From: Hanleya hanleyi
Taxonomy: Eukaryota > Mollusca > Polyplacophora > Lepidopleurida > Hanleyidae
Reading direction: 5' to 3'
Assembly (NCBI GenBank): GCA_036873755.1
Contig: JAVTVY010020380.1
Span: forward strand, 1 to 64,000
Length of the DNA: 64,000 nucleotides
The position numbers were made by a program, and so were the translations under genes. The notes beneath the pieces are model-generated. The model saw only the letters and a list, made by a program, of their open reading frames with translations. It ran no database searches and was not told the origin of the DNA. This document shows positions 32,291 to 45,395 of the stretch, piece after piece (within the stretch, counting starts at the first letter, position 1; every line of letters starts with the position of its first letter).

Positions 32291-33214
32291 TTTTGCATAA
32301 CTTGTTGAACAAGGGTATACCATCAAACGCCTCCATTCTGATTTTCTGAAACTCGTATAAATATCGAACACTGCCGGCAAAATACGGTCGTATTTTGCAA
32401 GGCCTCTGTCGGTAAGCTTAGTAACTTGTGTAATTCCGTTTAACCCGTTTGAATATCAGGTGTTTTCATCTCCATGGTTTTCAAATGAACAGTTACAATT
32501 AAAGCGTGACTGAGATACATACTCTGGACAACGACTTCGACATTTTGGAAAAAGAATAATGGTCATTGATTAGAATTCTATGTAAAGACACTATCTTGTC
32601 TTGCTGACGTCATTGAAAACTGTTGGTCGCTTCTCTGTTGTAGGAAACTATCTATCTCAAACACACGTGGAATTGGCGCTATCTGTCATACGAAACAGGT
32701 GTTTCGATTATTGATGTGGGTATTCTTTTATGGACGACGGCTGAATATTGAATGTCGGATCTGACGTCTTATATTCACTTGTCTTCCACAAGGACATTCA
32801 GGCCAATACACGAATAAACTTTTCCCATATAATACACAAACTAAACATTTGGATAAGCACCTGTAGTTATTTGCCTGAAAGGGAGATTTGGCTTCGTTAA
32901 AGGGATGCCACAGCACGACGACGAATATAGAAAATGTCTTGTCACTGACGAATATTATTCGTTATTTGCTATAACGTTCTATTGCAGTCACAATTCAATT
33001 TTGACCGTTCACATTAGCGTTACCATTGTTTTCGAACGTTGATCAAATATGTCCAAATGTAAGAGCGAGAAAAATAACATTTCTCTACTATCATTAAATA
33101 AATTGAAGGCACAGCAAATTGCCAAAACAATTTGATAAAGTGTCGTTTCTAAAAGTACATGGTACATTTGATATGTTATCGGGACATTGCCATCGATAAT
33201 ATGAATATAAATTA
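32291..33214. other. No gene; partial reversed family A at about 32480 and 32725
   Basis: ACAATTAAAGCGTGACTGAG (about 32496) and GGACGACGGCTGAATATTGA (32732) match family A in reverse, with unrelated sequence between. No gene recognised. Confidence 0.4.
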
Positions 33215-33654
33215 ATGAACAATACAATACAATACAATACAATACAACAATACAATACAATACAATACAATACAATACAATACAATACAATACAACAATA
33301 CAATACAATACAATACAATACAACAATACAATACAATACAACAATACAATACAATACAATACAATACAATACAATACAACAATACAATACAATACAATAC
33401 AATACAACAATACAATACAATACAATACAATACAATACCACAATACAACAATACAATACAATACAACAATACAATACAATACAATACAATACAATACAAT
33501 ACAACACAATACAATACAATACAATACAATACAACAATACAATACAATACAATACAATACAATACAATACAATACAATACAACAATACAATACAATACAA
33601 TACAATACAATACAATACAATACAACAATACAATACAATACAATACAATACAAT
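33215..33654 (+). repeat. Pentanucleotide microsatellite (ATACA)n, about 440 bp
   Basis: Nearly continuous AATAC units with periodic CAA insertions (AATACAACAATACAATAC). It produces overlapping long frames on both strands that are not genes. Confidence 0.97.
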
Positions 33655-35221
33655 GGGCTTTTGGAATTCGGAATACGAATCAAGTAATTCGTATTGTGTT
33701 AGATATTGACGAAGTGAATATAAATCCCTTGCTATCGGGGCGCGCTGACTCAAATCCCTTTGTTTGGCAAAACGCCATTTACCTGTTTGGATCGGTATAT
33801 AAAATGTTGGTTTGTAAGAACAACTTTCCGTGACTTTTCACTGTGAAATCCGTCCCTCTGCAGGTACACTTGTTTGTTGAAAACATATCAAACGACGAAA
33901 TTGCTTATATGAACGATATAATACAGACTAATCTGTCATGTTGCGAAAAGTTGGTTCCATGCGATGCACATGAATTTTATAACAAGCAGGCAAAATATTC
34001 TAGAAAGTGTTTTTTTCAGTTCTTAGCGTTTTACGAGGGATTTTCCATCATAGCAAAAATTTCTTACTTTAACCAAAATCCGTGAAGTAGTTCTATGCAT
34101 TATCTCAAAGTGTCGTTTTGGTTTATGTAATCATATTTTTGCTGGAATGAAAAATCTCTCGTGTAAAATGCTAAGAATTGACAAAATGGACTGTTTAGCA
34201 TCTTTTGCCTGCTTATTATAAAATTCATTTGTATGTCATGCAGCCAAGTTGCAAAATAGAATGTTGCCTACTTGTTCAGGCAAGTCGGTAATTTCTGAAC
34301 TAAAGCAATGATCCAACAAACACGTGCACATGAGGAGGGACGAATTTGAAAGAGGTCCTTTGGAGTTGATACTTCCATTACTCTCCTTATCATATTCTCA
34401 GGGGACTTGCTAGCAGAATGTTGCTCAAAGTTTAGGACAAAGATTCCACAGTGGGGGTCATCAATGAAATTGGTTAAAACACATTGTGGGCTTTACTCTC
34501 CTACATGTACATGTAAAGGTTTTCACCATTGGATGTTCATTTCGGATGTTTTGGTTTTACCGAGTGGTTTGAAATTATAATTAAGTACGAAAGTTGCATT
34601 CAAATCGAATACATAACGCTAACTGTTATTCATCATCAAGTAAAAGCGACAGACATGCATCCACCAGGTGACCTTTCATGTAAAGGAAGACACAGTCAAT
34701 TATATATTTTGCATGAATTTGATATTCTGATAATGAAAATCTTCTGAAATAGCCAACCATGACCTCTCAGTGCTGGTCCGAGTTATCGGTCAAATTGTCG
34801 GTGCCAATTATAAGTAGTTATATCATTTAATTTCGGCTTTTTCATACGAATGATCAGAAATAATTCATGTTTGAAACACATATTAATATGTAGTGTAGCA
34901 AAGGGTGTTAATAGTAACAGATCCAATCAATATATAGCCCTAACAATTGTCGCGCTGTAATACGCACTTGAACCTAGGTAGCCGAGGGATATTACAGGAA
35001 CATTGACTGTGCACATGACTGACCGGGTACCAATACTGACCGGGTACCAATACTGACCGGGTACCATTACTGATTGTATCCAAGCTTTTCCTACATTATT
35101 AATATGACTTCAGGATGAAAAATTGCCAAGGATGATCCTGATCAAAGATACATGTTTATATATCATAGATCAAAGCGCAACGGATACTCGGTAGTCTGAT
35201 TAAATACATCTACATATTCGA
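33655..35221. other. No gene; 17-bp triplicate at 35018-35068
   Basis: No recognisable gene. ACTGACCGGGTACCAAT occurs three times head-to-tail at 35018, 35035 and 35052, the last with one change. The 80- and 72-codon ORFs lack motifs. Confidence 0.5.
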
Positions 35222-35460
35222 ACGTCAGCCATCGTCCATTAAATACCTTCCTCGTCTAGTAATAAAATATTTAGGTATAACAGCATTAGCACCAAAGTAA
35301 AATATCATAGTATTAATAATGTAGGCTAGTTTCCTGCAAAAGTATAGCTGTCAAAAATGTTCAATGATGCCGGTCAGACATCATGATGATCCAAAAATAT
35401 CAAATCCGTATCGCTTCAAGATCTTGAATATAGGTTCATACGGCTCCTAGCCACGGGTTA
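35222..35460 (+). repeat. Dispersed repeat family A, copy 3
   Basis: AACAGCATTAGCACCAAA..., GCTAGTTTCCTGCAAAAGTA, TTCAATGATGCCGGTCAGAC, CATCATGATGATCCAAAAAT and TTCATACGGCTCCTAGCC in the family order. Confidence 0.75.
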
Positions 35461-35599
35461 AGCGGAATTAAACACAAGTAACGAAACGTAACGCCATAAA
35501 TCTGGTATGCTACATGTAACTTCCGATTTAGCATCAGCCTTCGATATGTATCGCCAAATTGAGCGGAGGCGCTTGGTGGTATATCCTTGTTTTACAAGA

Positions 35600-35740
35600 T
35601 TACTGACGTTGATCAAAATCGTTATATTTCACACAGGATCCAGCAAATGCTACTAGGCGAGATATGTATACGCCATATTCATGTCCTACTGGAATATTAC
35701 TGTCCAGAAAGGGATACTGACCATCTAACCAATTACTAAT
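35600..35740 (-). repeat. Dispersed repeat family B, copy 2
   Basis: Inverse of the 32090-32290 copy, with CACACAGGATCCAGCAAATG matching its TTTGATAGATCCTGTGC. Confidence 0.55.
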
Positions 35741-36224
35741 TATGTTTATATGAGGACAAGTAAGATCAAGAAACATATGGGCCAAGTGCCAGAGGGGGGA
35801 AAAACGCATGCGCGACAGTAAGGGAAACTATCCTAGACGACCGACTCGCCTCGAGGATTGCGGAATTGAATGGTGGTATAAACCGGGGGCTGATGATCTG
35901 TTTAAGTGACTGGAGAGAAACCTACAACAACAAAGAAATATTTCACTGTAAATTCGGTTAGTTAGAAGTGACTTAACATAAAAAATGGGCAAATTCATTC
36001 ATCTGAAAACTGAATCAGATGACAATACTCAGGACTTGTTACAGAATACCAAGCCACTAAAGTATGTCCAAATGACATTTTTAGAATTACCAGTTGAAAT
36101 GCTAAACATGGCCACCTCGATAACAAATCTATTACATATTAGGATCATACACTAACTGAGCATATTCTGCAGATAAACTGCCACATAAGGAGTTGAACGG
36201 TAGTGTGTATCGAAGCTGGGGACA

Positions 36225-37110
36225 GTAAGAGCAACCCGAAGGCCCTTTGGAGCTATGTAAAAAGTAAAGCGAGAGTAACACAGGGAATATGAGGATTGGA
36301 TGGAGAGAATTTGATACATCAAAGACAAACCGAGAGAAAGCGTAAAATTTAATGCCTTTTTTACAAGTGGTTTTACCACCGATAATGAATCAGACATTCC
36401 TACGGTGGAACTCAACTTTTCAGGGACTCCTAACAGAACGTAGCGCTATCGGAAGAAGATCTGAGAAAAGGGATTCTTAACTTAGGGAGTCTGGTGAATC
36501 TCCAGGTCCTGGTGGTATTCATGGGTTAGAGTTACTATAATGTGTAGACAGTCTATTCGTTCTAATACATATGCTAGAAATTATAGGAAGGAATGTTCTG
36601 CAAATGACTGAAATTGGCGAATGTTACCCAAATCTTTAAAAAGGGTGTCAGGAGTGACCCTGGCATCTGCTATTCAGAAAGTTAAACCTCTGTATTGGGC
36701 TAGTTGCTGGAAGGGGTTAGAGGTGAAATCGTCAAGGCCATGATCTGTTTTACCAAGAAAAGCAAATATTGCATGACTAAACAGGCCCGTACGCAGGATT
36801 TCTAGCGGGCGATTTCATATATAGGAACATAATACACGACCCCCCCCGAACCCCCCCTGCGTACGGGCCTGCTAAACTGTTGGAATCTCTTGACAAGTGG
36901 ACAAAACTACTGAACCAATTCATATAATATATTTGAACGTTAATAAAGCCCTTAATAAGGTGCTACACAAAAGGCTGCTCGGAAAGTTAAAGACTTGTTA
37001 AAAGTTAAAGGGTTGGTAAGCTATTGGATTTGTTGGATAGTATCGTAGAGGAACGTAAACAACGTGTGCTAGGGAATGATCAGCCGTGTGTGTGGTAATC
37101 AGTGACCAGA
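36225..37110 (+). pseudogene. LINE (CR1/L2-like) reverse transcriptase remnant
   Basis: Readable in several frames with stops. KALWSYVKSKAR lies near 36235. NAFFTSGFTTDNESDIPT lies near 36350, followed by a GESPGPGGIHG block (36490-36525) typical of the start of LINE reverse transcriptase domains. A KKGVRSDPG-like region lies at 36640. After a short insertion (36782-36871), the LLDSIVEERKQRV and VW*SVTRG blocks (37030-37110) precede where the conserved VPQGS motif would be, but the catalytic FADD motif is not found. Old and dead. Confidence 0.7.
36782..36871. mobile_element. Short MITE-like foldback inside the LINE remnant
   Basis: The ends CAGGCCCGTACGCAGG and CCTGCGTACGGGCCTG are perfect inverted repeats around about 58 bp. 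The word CTAAA occurs on both sides and the LINE reading continues across it. This points to a non-autonomous DNA element, possibly hAT-like, but the duplication length is unclear. Confidence 0.65.
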
Positions 37111-37329
37111 GGTAGACGTTAAGGTAGTGCTGGAGATAGTGTACATATCGGGAACCAGATTCTTCCCTTCCCTTTGTCGGAAACTGGTAGATAAAGGGCA
37201 TGCAGTGTCGGGTGAGAGTGTTGGAGTAGTTGTGGTCAAATTATTAGAGTAAAATATAGGATGTCGGTATTTAAACAATTTGTCTTGTCTGACCCTGTAG
37301 CGTACGATGGGAGGGGTCTCTTGGCAGGA

Positions 37330-37660
37330 CGGCATGGGGTGGATGTTTTGGGTAAAAGGTGAGCCCTCCCTGGTTCAAATGGGCCGTGTAGGGTATCGTA
37401 TTGGAGCGCTCTTGGTGTATAGGGTCAGACAGACGTGTTGTATATTGGAAGTGACAGAGTGATATTGAAGCTCTTATCGGGTAGAGTCAATCTGAAGGTG
37501 ATACGCGCATGCGCACTCGAGGAGTGGTAGAGAAAGGGCAATATCGGCGGGGCGCATGTGCACGCGGAGAGAAATAGAGAAAGGAGCGATGTTCGGTCTG
37601 GCTACCTCGTAGAGTTACCTGTACGCTGTGGGTATACGTGTGCATCTGTGGAGGTGTGTG
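37330..37660 (+). repeat. Degenerate terminal-arm modules
   Basis: Contains GGGTAAAAGGTGAGCCCTCC..., GGGCCGTGTAGGGTATCGTA, a CGCGCATGCGCA palindrome near 37504 and GAGTGGTAGAGAAAGGGCA. The order is the same as the arm modules of 12645-18166 and 44276-45395, but strongly diverged. Confidence 0.5.
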
Positions 37661-37756
37661 TGTGGTGACAGAACCTAAGATACAACATGGATTTCAATGG
37701 AATTTTAGGGTTCAGGCAAAACTGTGCACTCAACATGCTATCTTGGAAAAACTGTG

Positions 37757-38187
37757 CCCCATGGTCAAGGATTGAAATTAACCTAACAATGTGCCCCATG
37801 GTCAAGGATTGAAATTAACCTAACAATGTGCCCCATGGTCAAGGATTGAAATTAACCTAACAATGTGCCCCATGGTCAAGGATTGAAATTAACCTAACAA
37901 TGTGCCCCATGGTCAAGGATTGAAATTAACCTAACAATGTGCCCCCATGGTCAAGGATTGAAATTAACCTAACAACCCCCATGGTCAAGGATTGAAATTA
38001 ACCTAACAATGTGCCCCATGGTCAAGGATTGAAATTAACCTAACAATGTGCCCCATGGTCAAGGATTGAAATTAACCTAACAATGTGCCCCATGGTCAAG
38101 GATTGAAATTAACCTAACAATGTGCCCCATGGTCAAGGATTGAAATTAACCTAACAATGTGCCCCCATGGTCAAGGATTGAAATTAG
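37757..38187 (+). repeat. 37-bp minisatellite, 12 units
   Basis: CATGGTCAAGGATTGAAATT followed by AACCTAACAATGTGCCC, twelve units at about 37762, 37799, 37836 and so on to 38168, almost identical. One unit (about 37972) lacks TGTG and two have an extra C. The lack of unique spacers excludes a CRISPR array. Confidence 0.97.
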
Positions 38188-39534
38188 CCAAAAATGGGTC
38201 CATCACCATACCGATTCTTGACAATAGAGATAAGTGCCAACATCGCATGTTAAAAGATAGGAGACAAACTTAAATCCAAAATATCGTTAGGCCGAAAATC
38301 AAGAGTGAATGTGGGCTTTTCCGTCAGCTAATTTTTCTCAGCTGTTGATGCGTCAGCTAATTTTTCTCAGCTGTTGATGAGAGCTTTGAGAGATATTCTA
38401 GGTTCATTATTCTTTCTGAATTAATACGCATGCTCATCTGTCTATACATGTAGGGTTTGTTGGATGACATCCGTTAAAGGAAAGGTAACGAAACCTGCTA
38501 ATAACGCGGAAATTCTTCACGGGTGACGGCTGGCTACTTATTGTGGCTGCTCACTCTTGTATTCCACTTGTATTACTTTTGAAAAAAAAATGTTTAGTCT
38601 AGCGAACAGAGGAATGCGAATATTGAAACGATAAAGTCCTGTGGCCTGTAAGATAAGAAAAGTGTTTTCGTCAAAATTCCCGTAAGTTGAACAATTACTA
38701 CCATGTGTGTGAAATGTAATCTCCCATACACAGGCTGCATTTTGGGGAGATTTCAAATACGCGTACCAACGTTCTTGTTTTTTTGACCTCGTCCTACTTA
38801 CTGGTTTAGGTGATCATGCTGATGGAAAAAATAAGTTCTGAATAAACAGGACTAAAATTCTGTATATGACTATCCTTATATAACTTAGTTATCTTAGTTC
38901 TAAAGGTGCCAAACTTTGTTATTCTTTTATACTACACGGAGTAACATGGCTTCCCCGATTTCCATCTGGTGTAGTGTATGGTTGCTTCTTCGCATATTGT
39001 GGGGATAATATATTACCGATGTATGTTTACCAAGTATCATGACCATGGCGATCTGTGAGGAATTGCAACATGTGATAGAATGGCTGGCTGGATATATCGA
39101 ATGAGATGTGATAGCGTTACCTTCTCAATTCTTCAAGTCATATATGTGATGAAAATATCGAAATACGCCACAGGATGAACGATATTTCTAATTTATCCTG
39201 GAAAACAGAATAATGATCTTTAGAATACTCCAAGGCTTATCGTACGACATGTGACCTCATGATACTTTGTCTTCCTGCTTTAGACATATAGCAACTTGGA
39301 ACAAACATCCGAAGAATGAGAGTAAAAGTGTCAGACTATAAATAGATTTCCGGAAATGAACGACCCAGTCCTCGGAGAAATTATTTACGGATGACACTTC
39401 TTGGTAATTAGAAGCATAGATGCTGACGAGGAGTCAAACCAGCGACCTCCAAAGCCCGACACCCGACTATAAATGAAAGCCGTTTCGGTCACCTTGCTTT
39501 TTAGACGAAGACTTCGACCAAGTATGGTTTCTGC
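38188..39534. other. No gene; 28-bp duplication at 38333-38388
   Basis: GTCAGCTAATTTTTCTCAGC plus TGTTGATG occurs twice in tandem. Otherwise no recognisable feature. A tRNA B-box-like word at 39430-39440 is isolated. Confidence 0.45.
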
Positions 39535-39850
39535 GTCCATTATCAAAAGCCCAAATTCATATGCCAGCATTAGCAACAAATAAAAAAAATCATAGTATAC
39601 GTAAACATATAGTCTAGTTTCATATAAGATATAAGCGGTCAACAGTTTTCAATGATGTCGGCAAGATATCAAGATGTTCCAAAAATATCAAATCGGTCTA
39701 GCCGATCAGTATTCTTAATCCATATGATTCCTAATATAATATAAATCCTTATACAGAGATTTATTTATCCTAGTCACGCTTTGGTTGTGTCTGTTCATAT
39801 GAACACAATGAAGATCTTGCACATGAGTTCATACGGCCCCTAGCTCCGGG
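39535..39850 (+). repeat. Dispersed repeat family A, copy 4
   Basis: GCCAGCATTAGCAACAAA, CAGTTTTCAATGATGTCGGC, AAATATCAAATCGGTC, TCACGCTTTGGTTGTGTC, GTTCATATGAACACAATG and TTCATACGGCCCCTAGC in family order. Confidence 0.75.
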
Positions 39851-42182
39851 TTAAGCTGAGGATCTTAAAAAGGTAACACCATAGATCATCCACACTACGC
39901 TCGTATTTTCGTTTTTAAAACTGAGTAGACCACAGTCGCAAGGACAACTGGTGCATCATCAAACATATATATTGAATGACATATAGTTATTCACAACAAA
40001 CTAATTTCACTAATTATTAGTTATATATAGGTTCGAAAAAGAAGTAATTTCAAAGGATATTCACCTGGTGGACAACCGTTTATGGCTTATCAACATCAAT
40101 TCTATAGATATGTATATTAATCTTTTACTTGTACAACTTAACAGATTTATGGAATAGTGTCTTAGTAATATACAGCTAGGCATAGCTTAGTAATTGGTTG
40201 TAATATTTTTGAATGTTAGATGAAATTGATCGTTTTTTGTTTCTTCTCAAATATAGTTTTCTTTTTACAATTTCTCAATGTTTTCTAAACCCTGTGGATA
40301 TATTTTCCTCTGCGATAAAACAATACCGGTACTGATTATATCATCAGGTCGATATTGCATCTTTTTATGCCAAATCATCAACACAATGTGGAATACAAAG
40401 ACCAACGAAAATAGACAAATTATCAGATAACGACTTGCTGGTACACGAGAATACAACTGGTAATTTTTTCTCGATAACTCGTGTATTTGTGTGTGCTTCG
40501 CCAATTATTGCCGCTAGTTGATCGATTTATGTATCATGATGAGGACTGTTAGTGTTACTGCGATAAGAGTCATGAGACTAGCTGCTTATAAATATGTAAA
40601 CAAAGCCAATCACGTTAAAATAAAACAGTATTCAGTCATGAAAACTCGGCATGGAAAAACACGAAAAAAAGCTAACAGCAAAGACATGTATCTTGTATAA
40701 CAACAATATAATCAGTGTGAAGGAATAATCTATATGCTGTGGTTCAGCCTTGAAACACCGCATAAAATTCCTCACTGATTTCCGATGCAGATGAATACTT
40801 TCTAAACTCCTCCATACATTTTCCATAGTATAGATAAATGTATTTTTTAGACAGCTGATTTATGTGTAACACGACCTCAAATGACTTCGGGACATCAATT
40901 AAATATAAAGGTGTTTTCAACGTGCTTGTGGTATATAACCCCGAAAACACAGTATCTATCCACGATACTTCAACGTTGTTTTAACATAAGCATCCTATGA
41001 CTCTAACAAGTTCTGACGGCATCAACACTACACGAAAACCTTGATTTGATAGTATTTAGCATCACTTCAGAATGTAAGATGAATATAATTATTATATTTG
41101 CAAAGGATTGAGGAGACCTGTAAATCTTAATATGTGTTAATATTATTTGCATATTTCTAACACACACAGCATGCCCCGTGTAAACGTATGATGTTTCATT
41201 GGAAAGATGGATACGAGAGGCATGTATTTAAAGGACAAGAACACACAGGGATACAAGGATGATATTGTAATACCCTACTGTAGTAAACGAACGTCGTTGC
41301 TTTATCATTTGCCATCGCTTGTAAACGTGCATCATTCCCTATATATTCCTCTCATATGCTCAGTGCATTTGCTGTTATATTTAGCATATGTGGACATTAG
41401 ATGGTGCAGCTTGGACAGGCCCTTATGATACAGCGTGAAGTGTGTACTACACAGATAATCAAATAATTATATTATATTCCATTATGTACACCACACTGGG
41501 GCATCAGTTGCAAATTGAAACCATTCATTTGCGAACTTTTAATATACGATACGAAACTGGACAAATATTTCGGTTATATTTCATAATTGGAGATATACAC
41601 TTCACATGAAATTGAATATGACGATACTATTCAATATATATTATCTACTATACGAAACGCTGACTCATATAATTAATATATGAGCAAAGATACACTACAC
41701 TGTCTAATTCAGTCAAACATATGAATTTTATTACCTAACATTTGACAACATAGCAAATATAATCGCAAAGGTGTATAATATTTGATAACGTGATACATAC
41801 AACTGGAAATTATGAAAATTAAATAATTTTATCCGTAACAATTCGACATTGATGTGAAATAGAATTGCACGTGTAAGTTCAGTAAATATTTACGGTTGGT
41901 GACCACTCCAAATTGGCAGAAATCAAACCCATTATTTTCCTCATATTACATGTGTAGTCTATATACAAATGATATTTTATTTAGGTATTTGATGTTACCT
42001 ATGTTGGAAACTTCCAATATGGGCATGTCAATAATGTAATATTTACATCCCACTGATCATTACATTATCTAACACAGTTTTAGTTATCTTCATTTTTGTT
42101 TTCGATAGAGAGACGCATTTGTTTCTGAAACCAATAAAAGCAAAGTGTGCTGCATAATCAACGCTAATTAGGTAGACGGGTT
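39851..42182. other. No gene recognised
   Basis: AT-rich sequence with no recognisable gene, RNA or repeat. The ORFs at 40265-41428 are short and motif-free. Confidence 0.4.
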
Positions 42183-42510
42183 AGTAGTAGGGAAAGGGCA
42201 TTTAACCGCGCATTGACCTCATTAATTGTTCCCCCGGGTAAAATTTGAGGTGGAACTTGATCACGTGACGATCATGTGATCGATGGGAGGAAACTACCTC
42301 CAACACAGAAGAGTTCCAATCTAGGGGGAGGTAACTCCGAGTCACTATAGTTCCGCCAAAGGGCCCTTGGGCATGTATTCTTCCGCGGTGATGCGGTCTG
42401 GCGGTGATGCGGTCGCGGGGAAAAGCTTCCGCAGAGAAAAAGTAGTCCCCATACTTCAAATACGCTGCATTGTCCGCATTCGTGAAGGGGCATCCAGTCA
42501 TGGGTGGGTG
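42183..42510 (+). mobile_element. Terminal arm of a second Maverick-family element
   Basis: Matches the Maverick terminal repeat. Shared segments are TGATCACGTG.CGATCATGTG (about 42258), TTCTTCCGCGGTGATGCGGT (42378), AAAGTAGTCCC (42439) and GAAGGGGCATCCAGTCATGG (42484, compare the inverse of 28820-28840). The segment starts near AGTAGTAGGGAAAGGGCA at 42183, which resembles the Maverick start AGTAGTAGTG. No GACGTA-like duplication was found and no gene follows, only arm modules. Confidence 0.7.
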
Positions 42511-43365
42511 CATGTAAAATTAGGATTTTTTTCCCGAAACAATAAGAAGCGGAACATGGACTTTACCCCTAAAATAGGGGAAAACACCTATCAATCCTAG
42601 CCAAAAGGGCTAATATCGGTCTCCGGGCTTATTGGCACCTGCCTATCAAGTCAATGAGGTGGGTGCATGTAGAATTAAGATTTTTTCCCGAAAATATCAA
42701 AAGCGGAACACGGACTTTACCCTAAAATAGGGGGAAACCCCTATCAACCCTAGCCAAAAGGGCTAATATCGGTCCCCGGGCTTATTGGGACCTGACTATC
42801 AAGTCAATGGGGTGGGTGCATGTAAAATTAGGATTTACGCCGAAAATATAAAAAGCGGAAAACGGACTTTACCCCTAAAATAGGGGAAAACTCCTATCAA
42901 CCGTAGCTAAAATGGCTGATATCGGTCCCCGGGCTTATCGGGGCCTGCCTATCAAGTCAATGGGGTGGGTACATGTAAAATTAGGATTTCCCCCCGAAAA
43001 TATAAAAAGCGGAACACGGACTACACCCCTAAAATAGGGGAAAACTCCTATCAACTCTAGCCAAAAGGGCTAATATCGGTCCCGGGCTTATCGGGACCTG
43101 CCTATCAAGTCAATGGGGTGGGTGCATGTAAAATTAGGATTTTTTTTCCGAAAATATAAAAGGCGGAACACGGACTTTACCCCTAAAATAGGGGAAAACC
43201 CCTATCACCTCTAACCAAACGGGCTAATATCGGTCCCCGGGCTTATCGAGGCCTGCCTATCAAGTCAATAGGGTGGGTGCATGTAAAATTATTTCCGAAA
43301 ATATAAAAAGCGGAACTCGGACTTTACCCCTACAATAGTGGTCTGTATTTTACAATATAAGGGAA
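42503..43365 (+). repeat. Six units of about 153 bp (arm module type 1)
   Basis: Units start GGTGGGTGCATGTAAAATTA at about 42504, 42658, 42811, 42964, 43117 and 43271. Each continues through GCGGAACACGGACTTTACCC, GGGGAAAACCCCTATCAA and GGTCCCCGGGCTTAT. The inverse of this module occurs once or twice in the Maverick right arm (28580-28810) and partly at 48720-48800. Confidence 0.93.
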
Positions 43366-44275
43366 AATGCCTGTATGGGGTATGGGGATGGTCATTTTTT
43401 TCCGTGGGCTTTACTATGGGTTGTGGGGTCTCGTTTTTCTCGTCTCACCAAGAAAAACACGATGGGACGTGGTGAAAGCGGTGAAATTTTTGGAAAAAGT
43501 CACCGAGGTCTGTATATAGGCTCATACTGGCTATATGGAGGAGAGAGGTGGTCAATTTTTTCGTGGGTGTTACTATGGGTTGTGGGGTCTCGTTTTTCTC
43601 GTCTCGTCATTTAGAACACAATGGGAATGGTTTCGAAGCGAATCGGTAAAATTTTTGGGAAAAGTCACCGAGGTCTGTATACAGGCTCATACTGGCTATA
43701 TGGGGGGAGGGGTGGTCAACATTTTTTGTGGGCCTTACTATGGCTTGTGGGGTCTCGTTTTTCCCGTCTCGCCAAGAAAATGACAATGGGAAGGGTCCCG
43801 GAGCGAATCGGTGAAATTTTTGGGAAAAGTCACCGAGGGCTGTATATAGGCCTATAGGCTGGCTATATGGGGATATAGGTCCAATCTGGGACATTCACAC
43901 ACGTTCATTGTGATATGGGTTGTTTGGATTTGTTTTTCACGTTTAGAACACGTCAACGAAACGGTTACCCCGTTCATTGGCGGATTTAGGTGGGAGCGAA
44001 ACGGTGAAATTTTTGGAAAAGTACCGGGTAGGTCTGTATATAGGCTCATATAGCTCCATACTATATATATGGGGGTATAGGTTCAACCTGGGAAATTCAC
44101 ACACGTTCATTGTGATATGGGTTGTTTGGATTCGTTTTTCACGTCTCCTCATTTAGAACACGATGGGAAGGGTTTCCAAGCGAAACGGTGAATTTTTTGG
44201 AAAAAGTTCACCGAGGCCTGGGTAAGCCCATAGGCCTATACTGCATGGCTATGGGGTATAGGTTCATACGGGATG
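43366..44275 (+). repeat. Five units of 165-190 bp (arm module type 2)
   Basis: Marker words GGTGAAATTTTTGGGAAAAG, CACCGAGGTCTGTATA, GGCTCATACTGGCTATATGG and GGGTCTCGTTTTTCTCGTCTC recur about every 165-190 bp. The inverse occurs three times in the Maverick right arm (28020-28560). Confidence 0.9.
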
Positions 44276-45395
44276 GACGTTTTGGGGTCTAGGTGAGCCC
44301 CTAATGATCCTATGGTGTCGTATGAGGTCTTATTTTGAAGCTCTCGTTGAGGAACATCCGACTGGACTAATGGTTCGTCCGTTTTCAATAGTCTGCGCAT
44401 GCGCTATCTGGCCGTAGTATAGAAAGCAGGCATTTTGGGGGGTATGTGGGGGTGTGTTTGGGGAAGAGATGGACCGCTATGGGTTCGAATGGGTCGTGGA
44501 AGGTGTCAAAGTGAAGCTTGTGTGGGGTAGAGTCAGAATGGCGTGTTTTTAAGTGCAAGTCGCGTCAATCTGCGCATACGCAGTTGGTTGTAGTAAGTAA
44601 AGTGGTCATTTTGGGGCAGTACAGGAAGGTATTTGGGGTAGAGATGGACCATCCTTGGTCCGAATGCGTCCTGGGAGGTGTCATTTTGTAGCTCTCGGGG
44701 TGTAGACCCCGATTTGGGGGCTGTCTACAGCATCTGTGGCGGCATCGGTGACGTCATCAGTACGGGTAGCAGCGAAAGTGGACATTTTATGAAAGTGCAG
44801 GAAGATATTTGGGGTAGAGAGGGACCATCCTTGGTCCGATTGTGTGCAGGAAGATATTTGGGGTAGAGAGGGACCATCCTTGGTCCGATTGTGTCGCGGG
44901 AGGTGTCATCTTGTAGCTTTCATGGTGTACATCCCCATTTGAGGGATGTTCGCGTCATCTGTGACGTCATTGGTGACGTCATCAGTACGAGTTGTAGCAA
45001 AAGTGGGCATTTTGGGGCAGTGAAGGAAGGTATTTGGGGTAGAGATGGACCATCGTTGGTCCGAATGCGTCGTGGGAGGTGTCATCTTGTAGCCTTCGGG
45101 GTGCAGACCCCGATTTGATGGATGTCCACAGCATCTGTGACGTCATTGATGACGTCATCAGTAGGAGTAGTAGCGAAAGTGGGCATTTTGGGGCGGTGAA
45201 GAAAGGGATTTGGGGTAGGGATGGACCATCCTTGGTCCGAATGCGTCGTGGAGGGTGTCAGCTTGTAGCTCTCGGGGCGTAGACCACGATTTGAGAGATG
45301 CCCACAGCATCTGTGACGTCATCGGCGACGTCACCAGTACGAGTAGTAGCGAAAGTGGGCATTTTAGGGGAGTGAAAGAAGGATTAATAGTATAA
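44276..45395 (+). repeat. Six units of about 175 bp with CRE pairs (arm module type 3)
   Basis: Each unit has GGTAGAGATGGACCATCCTT (a GGACCA..TGGTCC palindrome), a TGACGTCAT.GGTGACGTCATC pair and AGTAGTAGCGAAAGTGGGCA, the last recurring about every 175-225 bp. The same module forms the long arms of the foldback at 12645-18166. Confidence 0.93.

Noticed and set aside
33009..33753. Overlapping 143-224-codon frames on both strands
   Set aside because: Pure translation of the (ATACA)n microsatellite.
37757..38187. CRISPR-like regular repeat
   Set aside because: Units are head-to-tail without unique spacers, and the context is eukaryotic.
39430..39440. tRNA B-box-like word (GGTTTGACTCC on the minus strand)
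   Set aside because: No matching A-box or tRNA fold at the right distance.
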